Shown piece after piece: positions 16,167 through 24,813 of a stretch of 64,000 bases of DNA. The notes below the pieces were generated by a model. That model was given only the letters and a program-made list of their open reading frames with translations, was not told the DNA's origin and made no database searches. A program made the position numbers and the translations under genes. The stretch's first letter is position 1, and the number at the start of each line of letters is the position of its first letter. This stretch comes from Halorhodospira halochloris. GTDB lineage: Bacteria; Pseudomonadota; Gammaproteobacteria; Nitrococcales; Halorhodospiraceae. The stretch lies in assembly GCF_002356555.2 (NCBI RefSeq), contig NZ_AP017372.2:1488001-1552000 (forward strand), written 5' to 3'.

Positions 16167-18299
16167 TCAGAAAGAGATTCTGGGAACTATTTTCAGTATT
16201 CCTGTTTCGGCATCGATGGCGCGCACGGTACCATCGGCGCCTGCGCTGTAGACGGTATCACCCTCCACCGCGACACCGAAGAACGAGCGGTCATGCCCAT
16301 CGAAGACCCATTTCTGTAAGCCGGTATAAACATCGATGGCGCGCACGGTGTCATCATCGCCGGCGCTGTAGACGGTACTGCCCTCCACCGCGACACTGTA
16401 AACATCATCGTCATGCCCATCGAAGACCCACTGCTCCTCGCCGGTCTCAGCATCGAGGGCGCGCACGGTTTCATCACGGACATCGCCAGCGCTATAGACG
16501 GTATCGCCTTCCACCGCGACGTCGTGGACCCACCGGTCATGCCCATCGAAAGCCCACTGCTCCTCGCCGGTCTCGGCATCGATGGCGCGGACGGTCTCAT
16601 CGGAGCTGGCGCTGTAGACGGTATCGCCCTCCACCGCGACGCCGCGGACCCTATCGGTATGCCCCTCAAAGACCCACGGCTCGCCATCGACCATGAAGGG
16701 TTCACCGGTTTCGGCATCGATGGCGCGGACGGTCTCATCGGAGCTGGCGCTGTAGACGGTATCGCCCTCCACCGCGACGCTCCTGACCGTGCTGGTATGC
16801 CCCTCAAAGACCCACGGCTCGCCATCGACCATGAAGGGTTCACCGGTTTCGGCATCGATGGCGCGCACGGTATCATCGCCGGAGGCGCTGTAGACGGTAT
16901 CGCCCTCTACCGCAACATCCCGGACACGGGCCGCCGTGCCCTCATGCCCCTCAAATACCCATTTCTGTAAGCCGGTATGAACATCGATGGCGCGCACGTT
17001 GTTATGCTGGCAGGCGCCGTAGACGGTATCGCCCTCCACCGCGACGTTGTAGAACCGGCCGGGCCCCTCGAAGACCCACTTCCAATCACCAGTTAAGGCC
17101 CAGATCCATCCCTCATCATCTCCCGCGGCGAAGAGAGCATCATCCGTCACAGCGATGTCAGCTATCCATGTTGCTCCTGACTCAGTATATTCTGCATGTT
17201 CCGCATAGCCCCATAAATACTCCCCGGTTTTAGCATCAATAGCTTGTATTTCTCCGTTACTTCCTCCTATATACGCGGTTCCATTATTTGTTTCGACCGC
17301 TCGAATTGATGCACCATACCCGGCATACTTCCATTTTTCCTCGGCTGTATTAGCATCAACGGCGCGGACGGTCTCATCGGCGCTGGCGCTGTAGACGGTA
17401 CCACCCTCCACAGAGACGCTATAAACATCATCGTCATGCCCCTCAAAGACCCACGGCTCGCCATCGACCATGAAGGGTTCACCGGTTTCGGCATCGATGG
17501 CGCGGATAGTGTTATCGGTACTCCCCACGTAGACGGTGTCCCCTTGTGCTGCAACGCTCCTGATGCGGCCGGTTTCGGGTTCGTAAACCCAGGCGTCATC
17601 ACCCGTTCTTACTGCCGTGCCCGAAGAAGCATCTATGGCACGGACCGTTTCTCGGCAGGCGCTATAAACGGTGTCATCGATAACAGCTATATCTCGCAAG
17701 ATACCATCGGTATGGCTTTCGTGTTTGGATCCGTCCCCTGATTTAATATCTATGGCATAGATGTTGTCATTTTTATCGATACTGTATACGGTGTCTTGCT
17801 TGACTGTTACTCCTGTTACCTCTGCGTCGTGTCCATCAAACACCCACCCTCTTTCACTGCCTGTAATGTCATTTGCATGGACATCCTGGTCACTGAAGCT
17901 ATACGCAACACCATCCTCTAGCACATCATCCTGAAAGTCATCGGGTATTCCTCCGAAAACCCAAGCTTCTTCTCCTGTTTCTGCATCGATCGCCCGTATA
18001 GTTTGATCATGACCCGCAGTAAATACAAGGTCACTTGTTGCTGCGACAGCTGCGATCTGGGTCCCATCCTCATGTCCCCGAAAAACCCACTTACCAGCTC
18101 CTGTTTTGGTATCGATTGCGCGAACGGTACCATCATCACCGGAAGTATAGACCCTATCACCCTTGACTGTAACACCATAAACAGTTGATTTATGTGCCCA
18201 TTCGGCACTCCATTTTGCGCTTGGCACTGCGCTAGCATAAAGGTGTGAGTTAAACGAGAGCATCAAAAAAGCAGCTAAACATATTGCCTTGTTTCTCAT
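16167..18299 (-). CDS. Secreted 16-blade WD40/PQQ-like beta-propeller protein A
   Basis: The start is set at the ATG at 18299 (MRNKAICLAAF), which follows a strong AGGGGGG site. The 53 codons ahead of it belong to an IS1380-like end. The 710-residue product has a signal peptide ending near ASAVPSAKW, then 16 repeats of about 40 residues. The repeat consensus is GHxxxVxxVAVEGDTVYSAS, then D.TVRAIDAETGE and a W-V/A-F pair. It blends WD40 (GH) and PQQ-type (AIDAETGE..W) features, without visible PQQ dehydrogenase residues. Blades 1-9 are diverse, whereas blades 10-16 are nearly identical to one another. The protein is probably a periplasmic or surface binding platform; the ligand is unknown. Confidence 0.85.
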   Translation of the reverse strand: MRNKAICLAAFLMLSFNSHLYASAVPSAKWSAEWAHKSTVYGVTVKGDRVYTSGDDGTVRAIDTKTGAGKWVFRGHEDGTQIAAVAATSDLVFTAGHDQTIRAIDAETGEEAWVFGGIPDDFQDDVLEDGVAYSFSDQDVHANDITGSERGWVFDGHDAEVTGVTVKQDTVYSIDKNDNIYAIDIKSGDGSKHESHTDGILRDIAVIDDTVYSACRETVRAIDASSGTAVRTGDDAWVYEPETGRIRSVAAQGDTVYVGSTDNTIRAIDAETGEPFMVDGEPWVFEGHDDDVYSVSVEGGTVYSASADETVRAVDANTAEEKWKYAGYGASIRAVETNNGTAYIGGSNGEIQAIDAKTGEYLWGYAEHAEYTESGATWIADIAVTDDALFAAGDDEGWIWALTGDWKWVFEGPGRFYNVAVEGDTVYGACQHNNVRAIDVHTGLQKWVFEGHEGTAARVRDVAVEGDTVYSASGDDTVRAIDAETGEPFMVDGEPWVFEGHTSTVRSVAVEGDTVYSASSDETVRAIDAETGEPFMVDGEPWVFEGHTDRVRGVAVEGDTVYSASSDETVRAIDAETGEEQWAFDGHDRWVHDVAVEGDTVYSAGDVRDETVRALDAETGEEQWVFDGHDDDVYSVAVEGSTVYSAGDDDTVRAIDVYTGLQKWVFDGHDRSFFGVAVEGDTVYSAGADGTVRAIDAETGILKIVPRISF

Positions 18300-18312
18300 A
18301 ACCCCCCCTGAA

Positions 18313-18513
18313 CCCGGATAATTCAAGAAAAAAAGACCGAAGAGGTTGGCGTAATGCCTTAAGTGCTTCATAATCAGCGCGTTAAACAATAAAGTAACTA
18401 AAAGAGACATCGTACCATAGGTGTAAAAGCTACCGGTTATGACAGCCGAGTTCAACACGTCTTCGCAAGTCGAGACGCGCCTGGAGTCTCCCAGTTCTGA
18501 TGTTGGGCCATCC
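18313..18513 (+). mobile_element. IS1380-family left-end remnant upstream of propeller A
   Basis: Begins with the terminal repeat CCCGGATAATTCA, identical to the intact element at 27280. It then aligns through GGTTGG, CTTCATAATCAG and GTCGAGACGCGCCTGGAG with the element's leader and the 5' part of its transposase. The frame is broken. The propeller gene reads away from the element, across the terminal repeat. Confidence 0.78.
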
Positions 18514-18708
18514 TCCAGTGGAGCTTTACGGCCAGGGCCCGGGCGCGGCGCATCGAAGAAATGGCGCTGGTCTTCCAGAAGGTCCGGGTGACGGCACTCG
18601 GGATCAGGCGCACTCCCTAATATTGTCCAGAGAAGATGAGGGGTGTCGGAGGGGCAAGACGTGGACCTTCTTTTTGATGCAGGACACTAGAGCACTGTCA
18701 GGGTAAGA
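18514..18708. other. Spacer with IS481-like scrap
   Basis: Bases 18567-18640 (GTCTTCCAGAAGGTCCG and following) match part of the IS481-family remnant at 31370-31435. The motif caggacactag at 18679 recurs at 29750, possibly an IS end. No gene is present. Confidence 0.55.
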
Positions 18709-18921
18709 GCGGTTATCTCACGCATGGCTTAGTATTTTTGCTTTTTGCCTGAATCGGTTGTGCCTCCGGCACCCTCTTCTCGAAAACTTCGGGGTGGCCG
18801 TGTAAAAGAGTTGCGGCCCGTGGAATTCAGCTGAACCCCCCGAAGCAATCCCAAACATTTGAGTTTCCGCATCTAACATATAAGCATAATGAAACCCTTG
18901 AAGAGCATGTAAAACTGTTCT

Positions 18922-21048
18922 TCAGAACGAGATTCTGGGAACTATTTTCAGTATTCCTGTTTCGGCATCGATGGCGCGCACGGTACCATCGGCGCTTGCG
19001 CTGTAGACGGTATCACCCTCCACCGCGACACTGGAAACATCATCGTCATGCCCCTCGAATACCCATCTCTGTAAACCGGTATAAACATCGATGGCGCGCA
19101 CGGTGTCATCATCGCCGGCGCTATAGACGATATCGCCCTCCACCACGACGTGGCGCATGCCCCGGCTGTCATGCCCATCGAAAACCCACTCCCGGCTGTC
19201 ATGCCCATCGAAAACCCTCTCCTGGTCGCCGGTCTCAGCATCGATGGCGCGCACGGTGCCATCCCAGCTGGCGCTATAGACAGTATCGCCCTCCACCGCG
19301 ACGTCGTAGACCCGGCTGTCATGCCCCTCGAAGACCCACTGCTCCTCGCCGGTCTCAGCATCGATGGCGCGCACATTTTTATCTGGGCCTAGAGATGGCG
19401 CCACGCTGGCGCTGTAGACGGTATCGCCCTCCACCGCGACACCGTAGACCCGGCGCTCATGCCCATCGAAAACCCACTGCTCCTCGCCGGTCTCAGCATC
19501 GATGGCGCGCACGGTGTCATCATCGCCGCCACTGTAGACGGTGCTCCCCTCAACCGCGACGCCGCGGACACTATCGGTATGCCCCTCGAAGACCCACTGC
19601 TCCTCGCCGGTCTCAGCATCGATGGCGCGCACGGTGTCATCATCGCCGCCACTGTAGACGGTATTCCCCTCAACCGCGACAGCCCAGACGCCGCTGCGCG
19701 AGCGGTCATGCCCCTCAAAGACCCATTTCTGTAAGCCGGTATAAACATCGATGGCGCGGAGAGTGTTATCGGCGCTGGCGCTGTAGACGGTATCGCCCTC
19801 CACCGCGACGCCGCGGACCCTATCGGTATGCCCCTCGAAGACCCACTCCCAATCACCAGTTAAGGCCCAGATCCATCCGTCGTCATCTCCCGCGGCGAAG
19901 AGAGCATCATCCGTCACAGCGATGTCAGTTATCCATGTTACTCCTGACTCAGTATATTCTGCATGTTCCGCGTAGCCCCATAAATACTCCCCGGTTTTAG
20001 CATCAATAGCTTGTATTTCTCCGTTACTTCCTCCTATATACGCGGTTCCATTGTTTGTTTCGACCGCCCGAATTGATGCACCATACCCGGCATATTTCCA
20101 TTTTTCCTCGGCTGTATTAGCATCAACGGCACGGACGGTCTCATCGGAGCTGGCGCTGTAGACGGTATCACCCTCCACTGTGATGTCCCGGACAGCCCCG
20201 AAATGCTCCTCGAAGACCCACTGCTCGGCTCCTGTCTCGGCATCGATGGCGCGGAGAGTGTTATCGGTACTCCCCACGTAGACGGTGTCCCCCTGTGCTG
20301 CAACGCTCCTGATGCGGCCGGTTTCGGGTTCGTAAACCCATGCGTCATCACCCGTTCTTACTGCCGTGCCCGAAGAAGCATCTATGGCACGGACCGTTTC
20401 TCGGCAGGCGCTATAAACGGTGTCATCGATAACAGCTATATCTCGCAAGATACCATCGGTATGGCTTTCGTGTTTGGATCCGTCCCCTGATTTAATATCT
20501 ATGGCATAGATGTTGTCATTTTTATCGATACTGTATACGGTGTCTTGCTTGACTGTTACTCCTGTTACCTCTGCGTCGTGTCCATCAAACACCCACCCTC
20601 TTTCACTGCCTGTAATGTCATTTGCATGGACATCCTGGTCACTGAAGCTATACGCAACACCATCCTCTAGCACATCATCCTGAAAGTCATCGGGTATTCC
20701 TCCGAAAACCCAAGCTTCTTCTCCTGTTTCTGCATCGATCACCCGTATAGTCTGATCATGACCCGCAGTAAATACAAGGTCACTTGTTGCTGCGACAGCT
20801 GCGATCTGGGTCCCATCCTCATGTCCCCGAAAAACCCACTTTTCAGCTCCTGTTTTGGTATCGATTGCGCGAACGGTACCATCATCACCGGAAGTATAGA
20901 CCCTATCACCCTTGACTGTAACACTATAAACAGTTGATTTATGTGCCCATTCGGCACTCCATTTTGCGCTTGGTACTGCGCTAGCATAAAGGTGTGAGTT
21001 AAACGAGAGCATCAAAAAAGCAGCTAAACAAATTGCCTTGTTTCTCAT
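18922..21048 (-). CDS. Secreted 16-blade WD40/PQQ-like beta-propeller protein B
   Basis: This is the paralogue of protein A, 708 residues from the ATG at 21048 with the same signal peptide and ribosome site. Blades 1-5 and 8-9 are almost identical to A, and blades 6-7 differ in the loop. Blades 10-16 contain the same kinds of loops (DDDVYSV, TDRVRGV, DRS) in a different order. Blade 15 holds an in-frame duplication of about 11 residues (DGHDSR twice), and blade 13 carries an APSLGP insertion. The total remains 16 blades, suggesting selection on blade number while individual blades are exchanged. Confidence 0.85.
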   Translation of the reverse strand: MRNKAICLAAFLMLSFNSHLYASAVPSAKWSAEWAHKSTVYSVTVKGDRVYTSGDDGTVRAIDTKTGAEKWVFRGHEDGTQIAAVAATSDLVFTAGHDQTIRVIDAETGEEAWVFGGIPDDFQDDVLEDGVAYSFSDQDVHANDITGSERGWVFDGHDAEVTGVTVKQDTVYSIDKNDNIYAIDIKSGDGSKHESHTDGILRDIAVIDDTVYSACRETVRAIDASSGTAVRTGDDAWVYEPETGRIRSVAAQGDTVYVGSTDNTLRAIDAETGAEQWVFEEHFGAVRDITVEGDTVYSASSDETVRAVDANTAEEKWKYAGYGASIRAVETNNGTAYIGGSNGEIQAIDAKTGEYLWGYAEHAEYTESGVTWITDIAVTDDALFAAGDDDGWIWALTGDWEWVFEGHTDRVRGVAVEGDTVYSASADNTLRAIDVYTGLQKWVFEGHDRSRSGVWAVAVEGNTVYSGGDDDTVRAIDAETGEEQWVFEGHTDSVRGVAVEGSTVYSGGDDDTVRAIDAETGEEQWVFDGHERRVYGVAVEGDTVYSASVAPSLGPDKNVRAIDAETGEEQWVFEGHDSRVYDVAVEGDTVYSASWDGTVRAIDAETGDQERVFDGHDSREWVFDGHDSRGMRHVVVEGDIVYSAGDDDTVRAIDVYTGLQRWVFEGHDDDVSSVAVEGDTVYSASADGTVRAIDAETGILKIVPRISF

Positions 21049-21061
21049 AACCCCCCCTGAA

Positions 21062-21262
21062 CCCGGATAATTCAAGAAAAAAAGACCGAAGAGGTTGGCG
21101 TAGTGCCTTAAGTGCTTCATAATCAGCGCGTTAAACAATAAAGTAACTAAAAGAGACATCGTACCATAGGTGTAAAAGCTACCGGTTATGACAGCCGAGT
21201 TCAACACGTCTTCGCAAGTCGAGACGCGCCTGGAGTCTCCCAGTTCTGATGTTGGGCCATCC
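21062..21262 (+). mobile_element. IS1380-family left-end remnant upstream of propeller B
   Basis: Same structure as the remnant at 18313: terminal repeat CCCGGATAATTCA followed by the degenerate transposase start, ending at the junction ggccatcc. It reads away from propeller B. Confidence 0.78.
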
Positions 21263-21494
21263 CGCTGCCCCTCTTCGCCCGCGCGAAATCTCCATAGCCC
21301 ACGGTTCGCGCTGCAATCCCAAAGAGTTCCTTGGTGAGCCGGGCCTCCAGGGTCAGCAGATCGGAATTGGTGTTGACCGTGTCCACCGCGTTGCGGTTTG
21401 CATCTATGAGATGGGTCAGGTTCTCACCCGCGACCTCGAACCCGGAATCCAGCAGGGCACGGTTCTCCAGCCAGTTCGTCCGGATTCGCTCCAA
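21249..21494 (-). pseudogene. Gene fragment, family not recognised
   Basis: An open frame begins MERIRTNWLENRALLDSGFE and continues LTHLIDANRNAVDTVNTNSD then LTKELFGIAARTVGYGDFAR. The composition looks like real helical protein. It is cut by the duplication junction, after which it translates repeat DNA. I do not recognise the family; the original gene would have extended further. Confidence 0.45.
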
Positions 21495-21524
21495 GCGAGC
21501 CTTCTGGAAACGCCGAGCGCAGGC

Positions 21525-22277
21525 TCATGCATAATGGCACGGCTTGCTCTCAATGTTTAGCCAGAACGGATTAGCTCTGTATTTGTAGTAGAGTCGACTG
21601 CGGTGGGGGTGTCGGACATAATAGATCCCCTTAGATGATGCCAACGCCCCAGTGTCACGCAATACCTGCAAAGCCGCGCCTTCGAGGCCATGCAATTGCT
21701 TCTCACTGACTCTATACAAGCCGCTAAACCGCCGTGGCTGATTACCGATGTCAAGTTCCAAAGGCCATGGCTCCAAAATTCCAGCCTCGTCCAAACTACG
21801 ACAAGCCCTATCAGTTAGCGCCCGGTTGCGCGCTACCTGGCCAAGAAAATCAATAACCTTCTGCAACTGCGGTGTAGGCTTATCATCTGCCGTAAACAGC
21901 GGCTGACCGATATAGGCGTCCGCCTGTAATGCCGCGGATGCCTCATCCACGGCCACTACGTGCTTATCTTGCGCAGTTTCTACCAAGTAGAACGGATAGG
22001 CTCCCAGGTAGGCAGGAACATAACCCCCCCGCCAACGTCCGCGCGAATCGACAAAGGCTGAACGGCCAGATTCCACCCCTAGCAAAGCCTGTAAAATCGG
22101 GCCTGATTTCTGATAAGTGATCACCAGAGGAAAAGCACCTACCGCACGGGGCAATTCCCGACTGGTAACAGGAACGAGGTGATTCTCTGCGGCGTGGAAA
22201 TAGCCTCGGGCCCGCTGCCAATAAGTATCGCGGAGCCTGTTTGATGATAACGGCTTTAATGATGATTTTTGAGTCAT
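21525..22277 (-). CDS. SapC family protein
   Basis: This is a 250-residue protein of the SapC family: an N-terminal VPVTSRELPRAVGAFPLVI segment, WRGGYVPAYLGAYPF in the middle and ALTDRACRSLDEAGILEPW near residue 170. The length matches the family. SapC-like proteins are found in many proteobacteria, often near surface or secretion genes, but their role is not established here. It lies 130 bp upstream (in transcription terms, downstream) of the DUF6447 gene on the same strand. Confidence 0.8.
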   Translation of the reverse strand: MTQKSSLKPLSSNRLRDTYWQRARGYFHAAENHLVPVTSRELPRAVGAFPLVITYQKSGPILQALLGVESGRSAFVDSRGRWRGGYVPAYLGAYPFYLVETAQDKHVVAVDEASAALQADAYIGQPLFTADDKPTPQLQKVIDFLGQVARNRALTDRACRSLDEAGILEPWPLELDIGNQPRRFSGLYRVSEKQLHGLEGAALQVLRDTGALASSKGIYYVRHPHRSRLYYKYRANPFWLNIESKPCHYA

Positions 22278-22407
22278 GCTTGCAGCGAAGGTTTTGTTTT
22301 TTGATCGCCGTTTAGGCTACGAATTCAATCTTAACGACCGATACCCCCCAAGTCTCGTAGCCAATCGCTGACCACTGAGACTTCGGAGTAACTAACTTGC
22401 CACAAGC

Positions 22408-22620
22408 TTATTGTGATTCGCCCAATTCACCTTGCAGCGCACGGGCGTAAGCCTGGCGTGCGGTGCGGGTAATCGCCAGCTGGCGGTTAAGCCGCTCGAT
22501 CTCCTGATCTGCCACACGCAGGTTGATTAGCTGCTGACGGGCGTTTTCACTCATCTCATCAATCTTGTACTCGGTACCATCTATGGTGACAGTACGCTGC
22601 TGCGTCTCTTCTTCAGCCAT
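22408..22620 (-). CDS. DUF6447 family small protein, intact copy
   Basis: This 70-residue protein has TVTIDGTEYKIDEMSENARQ at the start and a C-terminal helix (IERLNRQLAITRTARQAYAR). This pattern fits the small DUF6447 family. An AGGAGG ribosome site precedes the ATG at 22620. The left edge of the 4.84-kb repeat lies within its last codons, and this copy keeps the natural C-terminus (GELGESQ). Confidence 0.7.
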   Translation of the reverse strand: MAEEETQQRTVTIDGTEYKIDEMSENARQQLINLRVADQEIERLNRQLAITRTARQAYARALQGELGESQ

Positions 22621-23018
22621 CGTTTCCTCCTAGTTGAATGTCCGGTCTAACTCTGTGGCTCACGATTGTAACGGCTGTTGATTATAGTTCCTGATAAGGT
22701 GGCAGTACATCACTCATCAAAGGCTGCAAGATCAATTACCGCTGCCGCTTGAACTGCATACTCTACGAAGAGCTTCTCACAGGCGCGATGGTTCTGGCGC
22801 ATAACCAATTCCGACTTGACTTGCAGGCCCGACGGCGCATTTACTCGCTCACGCTGGGACAACTGATCCCGCGTTATTCATGAGAAGCCGAGTTTAACCC
22901 TTAGAAGAGATGTTGCTTGAACAGGCTGAACAAGAGAGATTTGCCCCCAAAACCACTGACACAAAAGCGCCATTCCAGACTACCCTTAGGTACACCGGAT
23001 TCACGATCGTTCAACTCT
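22621..23018. other. Gene-less stretch with an IS1380 right-end scar
   Basis: Bases 22868-22900 (CCCGCGTTATTCATGAGAAG and following) are an almost exact inverted copy of the right terminus of the IS1380 element at 28961-28992. No transposase sequence adjoins it. No gene is supported. Confidence 0.6.
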
Positions 23019-23477
23019 TCACTCCTCCGACTCCTTCGACCGGGAGCCTTTGCTCGAGTACTTCAACTTCCTAATTTCTTCCTGGGTCAGCGCGGGAGGG
23101 TCCCCGAGCCTGATATTTCTATTCAGTTCGACCATCAGAGCCACGATATCCTCTTTATCTGCCTGACTCCTACCTGACTTAATCGCCGTCATCAGGCTCT
23201 CCATTGGTAGCGAGAGAACCAACCCGCCCTCATCGAGCTGGACCTGGACACCAAGGCGGCGGAAAACCGCCAGCAATGCTTCCAGTGTGCTTGTCCTAAC
23301 CTTGTCGACATCTCTAAGCGTCTCGACCCTATTGATGGTTGGTCGCGAAACCTGCGAAGCCTTGGCTAGGTCCGATTGGCTCATATTGAAAAGCGCGCGG
23401 AGAGTCCGAAGCACCACCGAAACCTGTTCAGCGTAACTTGGCAGATGCTCTTGACCTTTTCTGTCCTTGTGATTCAT
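23019..23477 (-). CDS. XRE-type helix-turn-helix regulator
   Basis: From the ATG at 23477 the protein is about 152 residues. The HTH lies at residues 25-65 (LRTLRALFNMSQSDLAKASQ then VSRPTINRVE), followed by a region resembling the MqsA/HipB-type continuation (LLAVFRRLGVQVQLDEG). The C-terminal 50 residues are charged and variable. It may control the neighbouring module or be an orphan antitoxin; no HipA-like toxin is adjacent. Confidence 0.75.
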   Translation of the reverse strand: MNHKDRKGQEHLPSYAEQVSVVLRTLRALFNMSQSDLAKASQVSRPTINRVETLRDVDKVRTSTLEALLAVFRRLGVQVQLDEGGLVLSLPMESLMTAIKSGRSQADKEDIVALMVELNRNIRLGDPPALTQEEIRKLKYSSKGSRSKESEE

Positions 23478-23746
23478 GATGAATATCATTACTTGCTTAT
23501 GAATTTTGATGAACCATTTTAGCACCTCATGAAACACATTATGCCACCAATCGGGCTCGTTACAAACATGCTCACGGGGCTTACCGCGATTGAGGAAGCG
23601 TCGTCATCACCATGAGTTGACCCAACAGCAGACATGAAGAGCTTGCCACCACTCAAAATGATGCGTGAACGGAGCCGCAAAGATACGCCACACGCAAAGC
23701 GCGAGATGAAGTGCTCAAGGCTCTGTGCAAACAGAACGAGCATCGT

Positions 23747-23965
23747 ATGGAGTTTGTGCCGGAGGATGAAATGCTATTAACTGACAGAGAAATCAGACAG
23801 CTCACCGGGCGGAAGCGGTTCGCCGCACAGTGCCGCGCCCTTGGCAGGATGGGACTGCCACATGATAGAGACCCGGATGGCCGTCCGCTAGTATTGCGGG
23901 AGGTAGTTATGGAAAGATTAGGTGGAGAGAAGCCATCGCAAGAGTGGGAGCCTGGAAGATGCTGA
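23747..23965 (+). CDS. DUF4224 protein, integrase-associated
   Basis: The frame contains MLLTDREIRQLTGRKRFAAQ then CRALGRMGLPHDRDPDGRPLVL, the typical DUF4224 core found directly upstream of phage and island integrases. About 70 residues is normal. The ATG at 23747 gives the best fit, with a later option at 23771. It overlaps the frame of the integrase remnant that follows, the standard arrangement. Confidence 0.65.
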   Translation: MEFVPEDEMLLTDREIRQLTGRKRFAAQCRALGRMGLPHDRDPDGRPLVLREVVMERLGGEKPSQEWEPGRC

Positions 23966-24215
23966 GCTTGAAGCCCTGCGCAGGGTGGCTAATGTAAGAA
24001 TCAAGGCAATCATTGATATCGCTTACCTGACTGCTCTACGCAAAGGCGATCTGCTTAACCTGCGCTTATCGGATCTGTACGACGATTGGATTCAATGCCG
24101 AGTCGGCAAGACAGGTCAGGAGGTCAGGATTGGTTGGAGTGACGCGTTGCGAGAAGCTGTTAGCCGAGCTCGTAAATTGGCGCGCCGGGGAGGATTCGAA
24201 CCCCCAACCTTCTGA
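23922..24215 (+). pseudogene. Tyrosine integrase fragment
   Basis: LRRVANVRIKAIIDIAYLTA then LRKGDLLNLRLSDLYDD is the part of a tyrosine recombinase holding the first catalytic Arg (TALRKGDLL). The N-terminal arm-binding part and the HxxR...Y end are missing. The last residues (GGFEPPTF) translate a tRNA 3' end, so the gene has been fused to an attachment site. Confidence 0.75.
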
Positions 24216-24226
24216 TCCGTAGTCAG
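24178..24226 (-). tRNA. tRNA-Arg(ACG) 3' part, attachment-site remnant
   Basis: The minus strand reads as anticodon stem-loop CTGA-CTACGGA-TCAG (anticodon ACG), variable loop, T-arm with GGTTCGAATCC and the acceptor end GCGCGCCA. The 5' half with the D-arm is absent, so this is not a working tRNA. Such 3' ends are the usual integration targets of islands carrying tyrosine integrases, consistent with the integrase remnant it abuts. Confidence 0.8.
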
Positions 24227-24229
24227 AGC

Positions 24230-24813
24230 CTTAAACAGCCCTTAAACTTCTGATAAAACACAGGTTATGCCTTTCTGATATCTACAAAAGAAACACTCAA
24301 AACCCTACGTAAGCCTTTGATAAATAGGAGCCTGGTTGCATTTTTGTAGACAAGTTATCACGCTTCATGCTCGTATAGCTTATCCATGATCAAGTTTGCG
24401 GCCTGTGCTAAGGAGCCAAAGCAATGTCTTAAGCGCACAGCACGATCAGTAGTCTAGGAAGGTTTCACTTTCTTTGCGGTTTTGTTTATTAGGGCCACAG
24501 TAGCCGGAGCTATATATCTCCAATCCGGGCTCTGAGCGTCGTGTGCCACCTCTTCTGCGCCAGGCTCCCCTATTTGCCAGAGAGTTACCGCACCCCAGCA
24601 CGTGTTGACCAGCGACCACCTTGGCCGGATAATTCAACTACTCAATCAATGAGAGTGTCCAGAATCTGCTCAGCAGGACGGGATGAGACAGGCTAATTCA
24701 CCCCACCGCCACCTCTAATTGGGCTCTGAGGTGGTAACTTGCTTGAAGAGACGACGGAATGAAGGCTGTTCCCGGATACATTCTCGTCCCGCAAGTACGG
24801 TAGTATAGTAGGC
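24230..24813. other. Gene-poor stretch of mobile debris
   Basis: A minus-strand frame ending at 24358 (RLRHCFGSLAQAANLIMDKL) is open for about 30 codons without a convincing start. A GCCGGATAATTCA motif at 24623-24635 resembles the IS1380 terminal repeat. No complete gene is evident. Confidence 0.4.

Larger units (their letters stand above)
15950..21262. repeat. Tandem duplication carrying two propeller genes
   Basis: Unit 1 spans about 15950-18513 and unit 2 about 18709-21262. Each contains a shared roughly 220-bp segment downstream of the gene, one propeller gene on the minus strand, and the IS1380-like left end. The units end at the same point (ggccatcc). Identity is very high except in the last seven blades of the genes. 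A 195-bp spacer between them contains an IS481-like scrap at about 18567-18640. Confidence 0.88.

Noticed and set aside
16193-16876. 227-codon minus-strand frame inside propeller A
   Set aside because: An alternative frame of the same repeats, rich in Pro/Ser/Arg, without start signal or family.
18300-18458. Upstream ATG extending propeller A by 53 residues (and the same for B at 21049-21207)
   Set aside because: The extension translates the IS1380-like left end. The ATG at 18299 has a strong ribosome site and begins a proper signal peptide.
18996-20000. 334-codon Arg/His-rich plus-strand open frame
   Set aside because: It is the antisense of the repetitive propeller B gene; the composition (many Arg, His, Pro) mirrors the sense codons.
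16167-21048. PQQ-dependent dehydrogenase genes
   Set aside because: The repeats resemble PQQ-type blades, but no dehydrogenase active-site or disulfide motif is visible and the blades also carry WD40 GH signatures.
24446-24637. 63-codon minus-strand frame, present in both repeat copies
   Set aside because: It starts in an IS1380-like terminus and has no recognisable sequence pattern.
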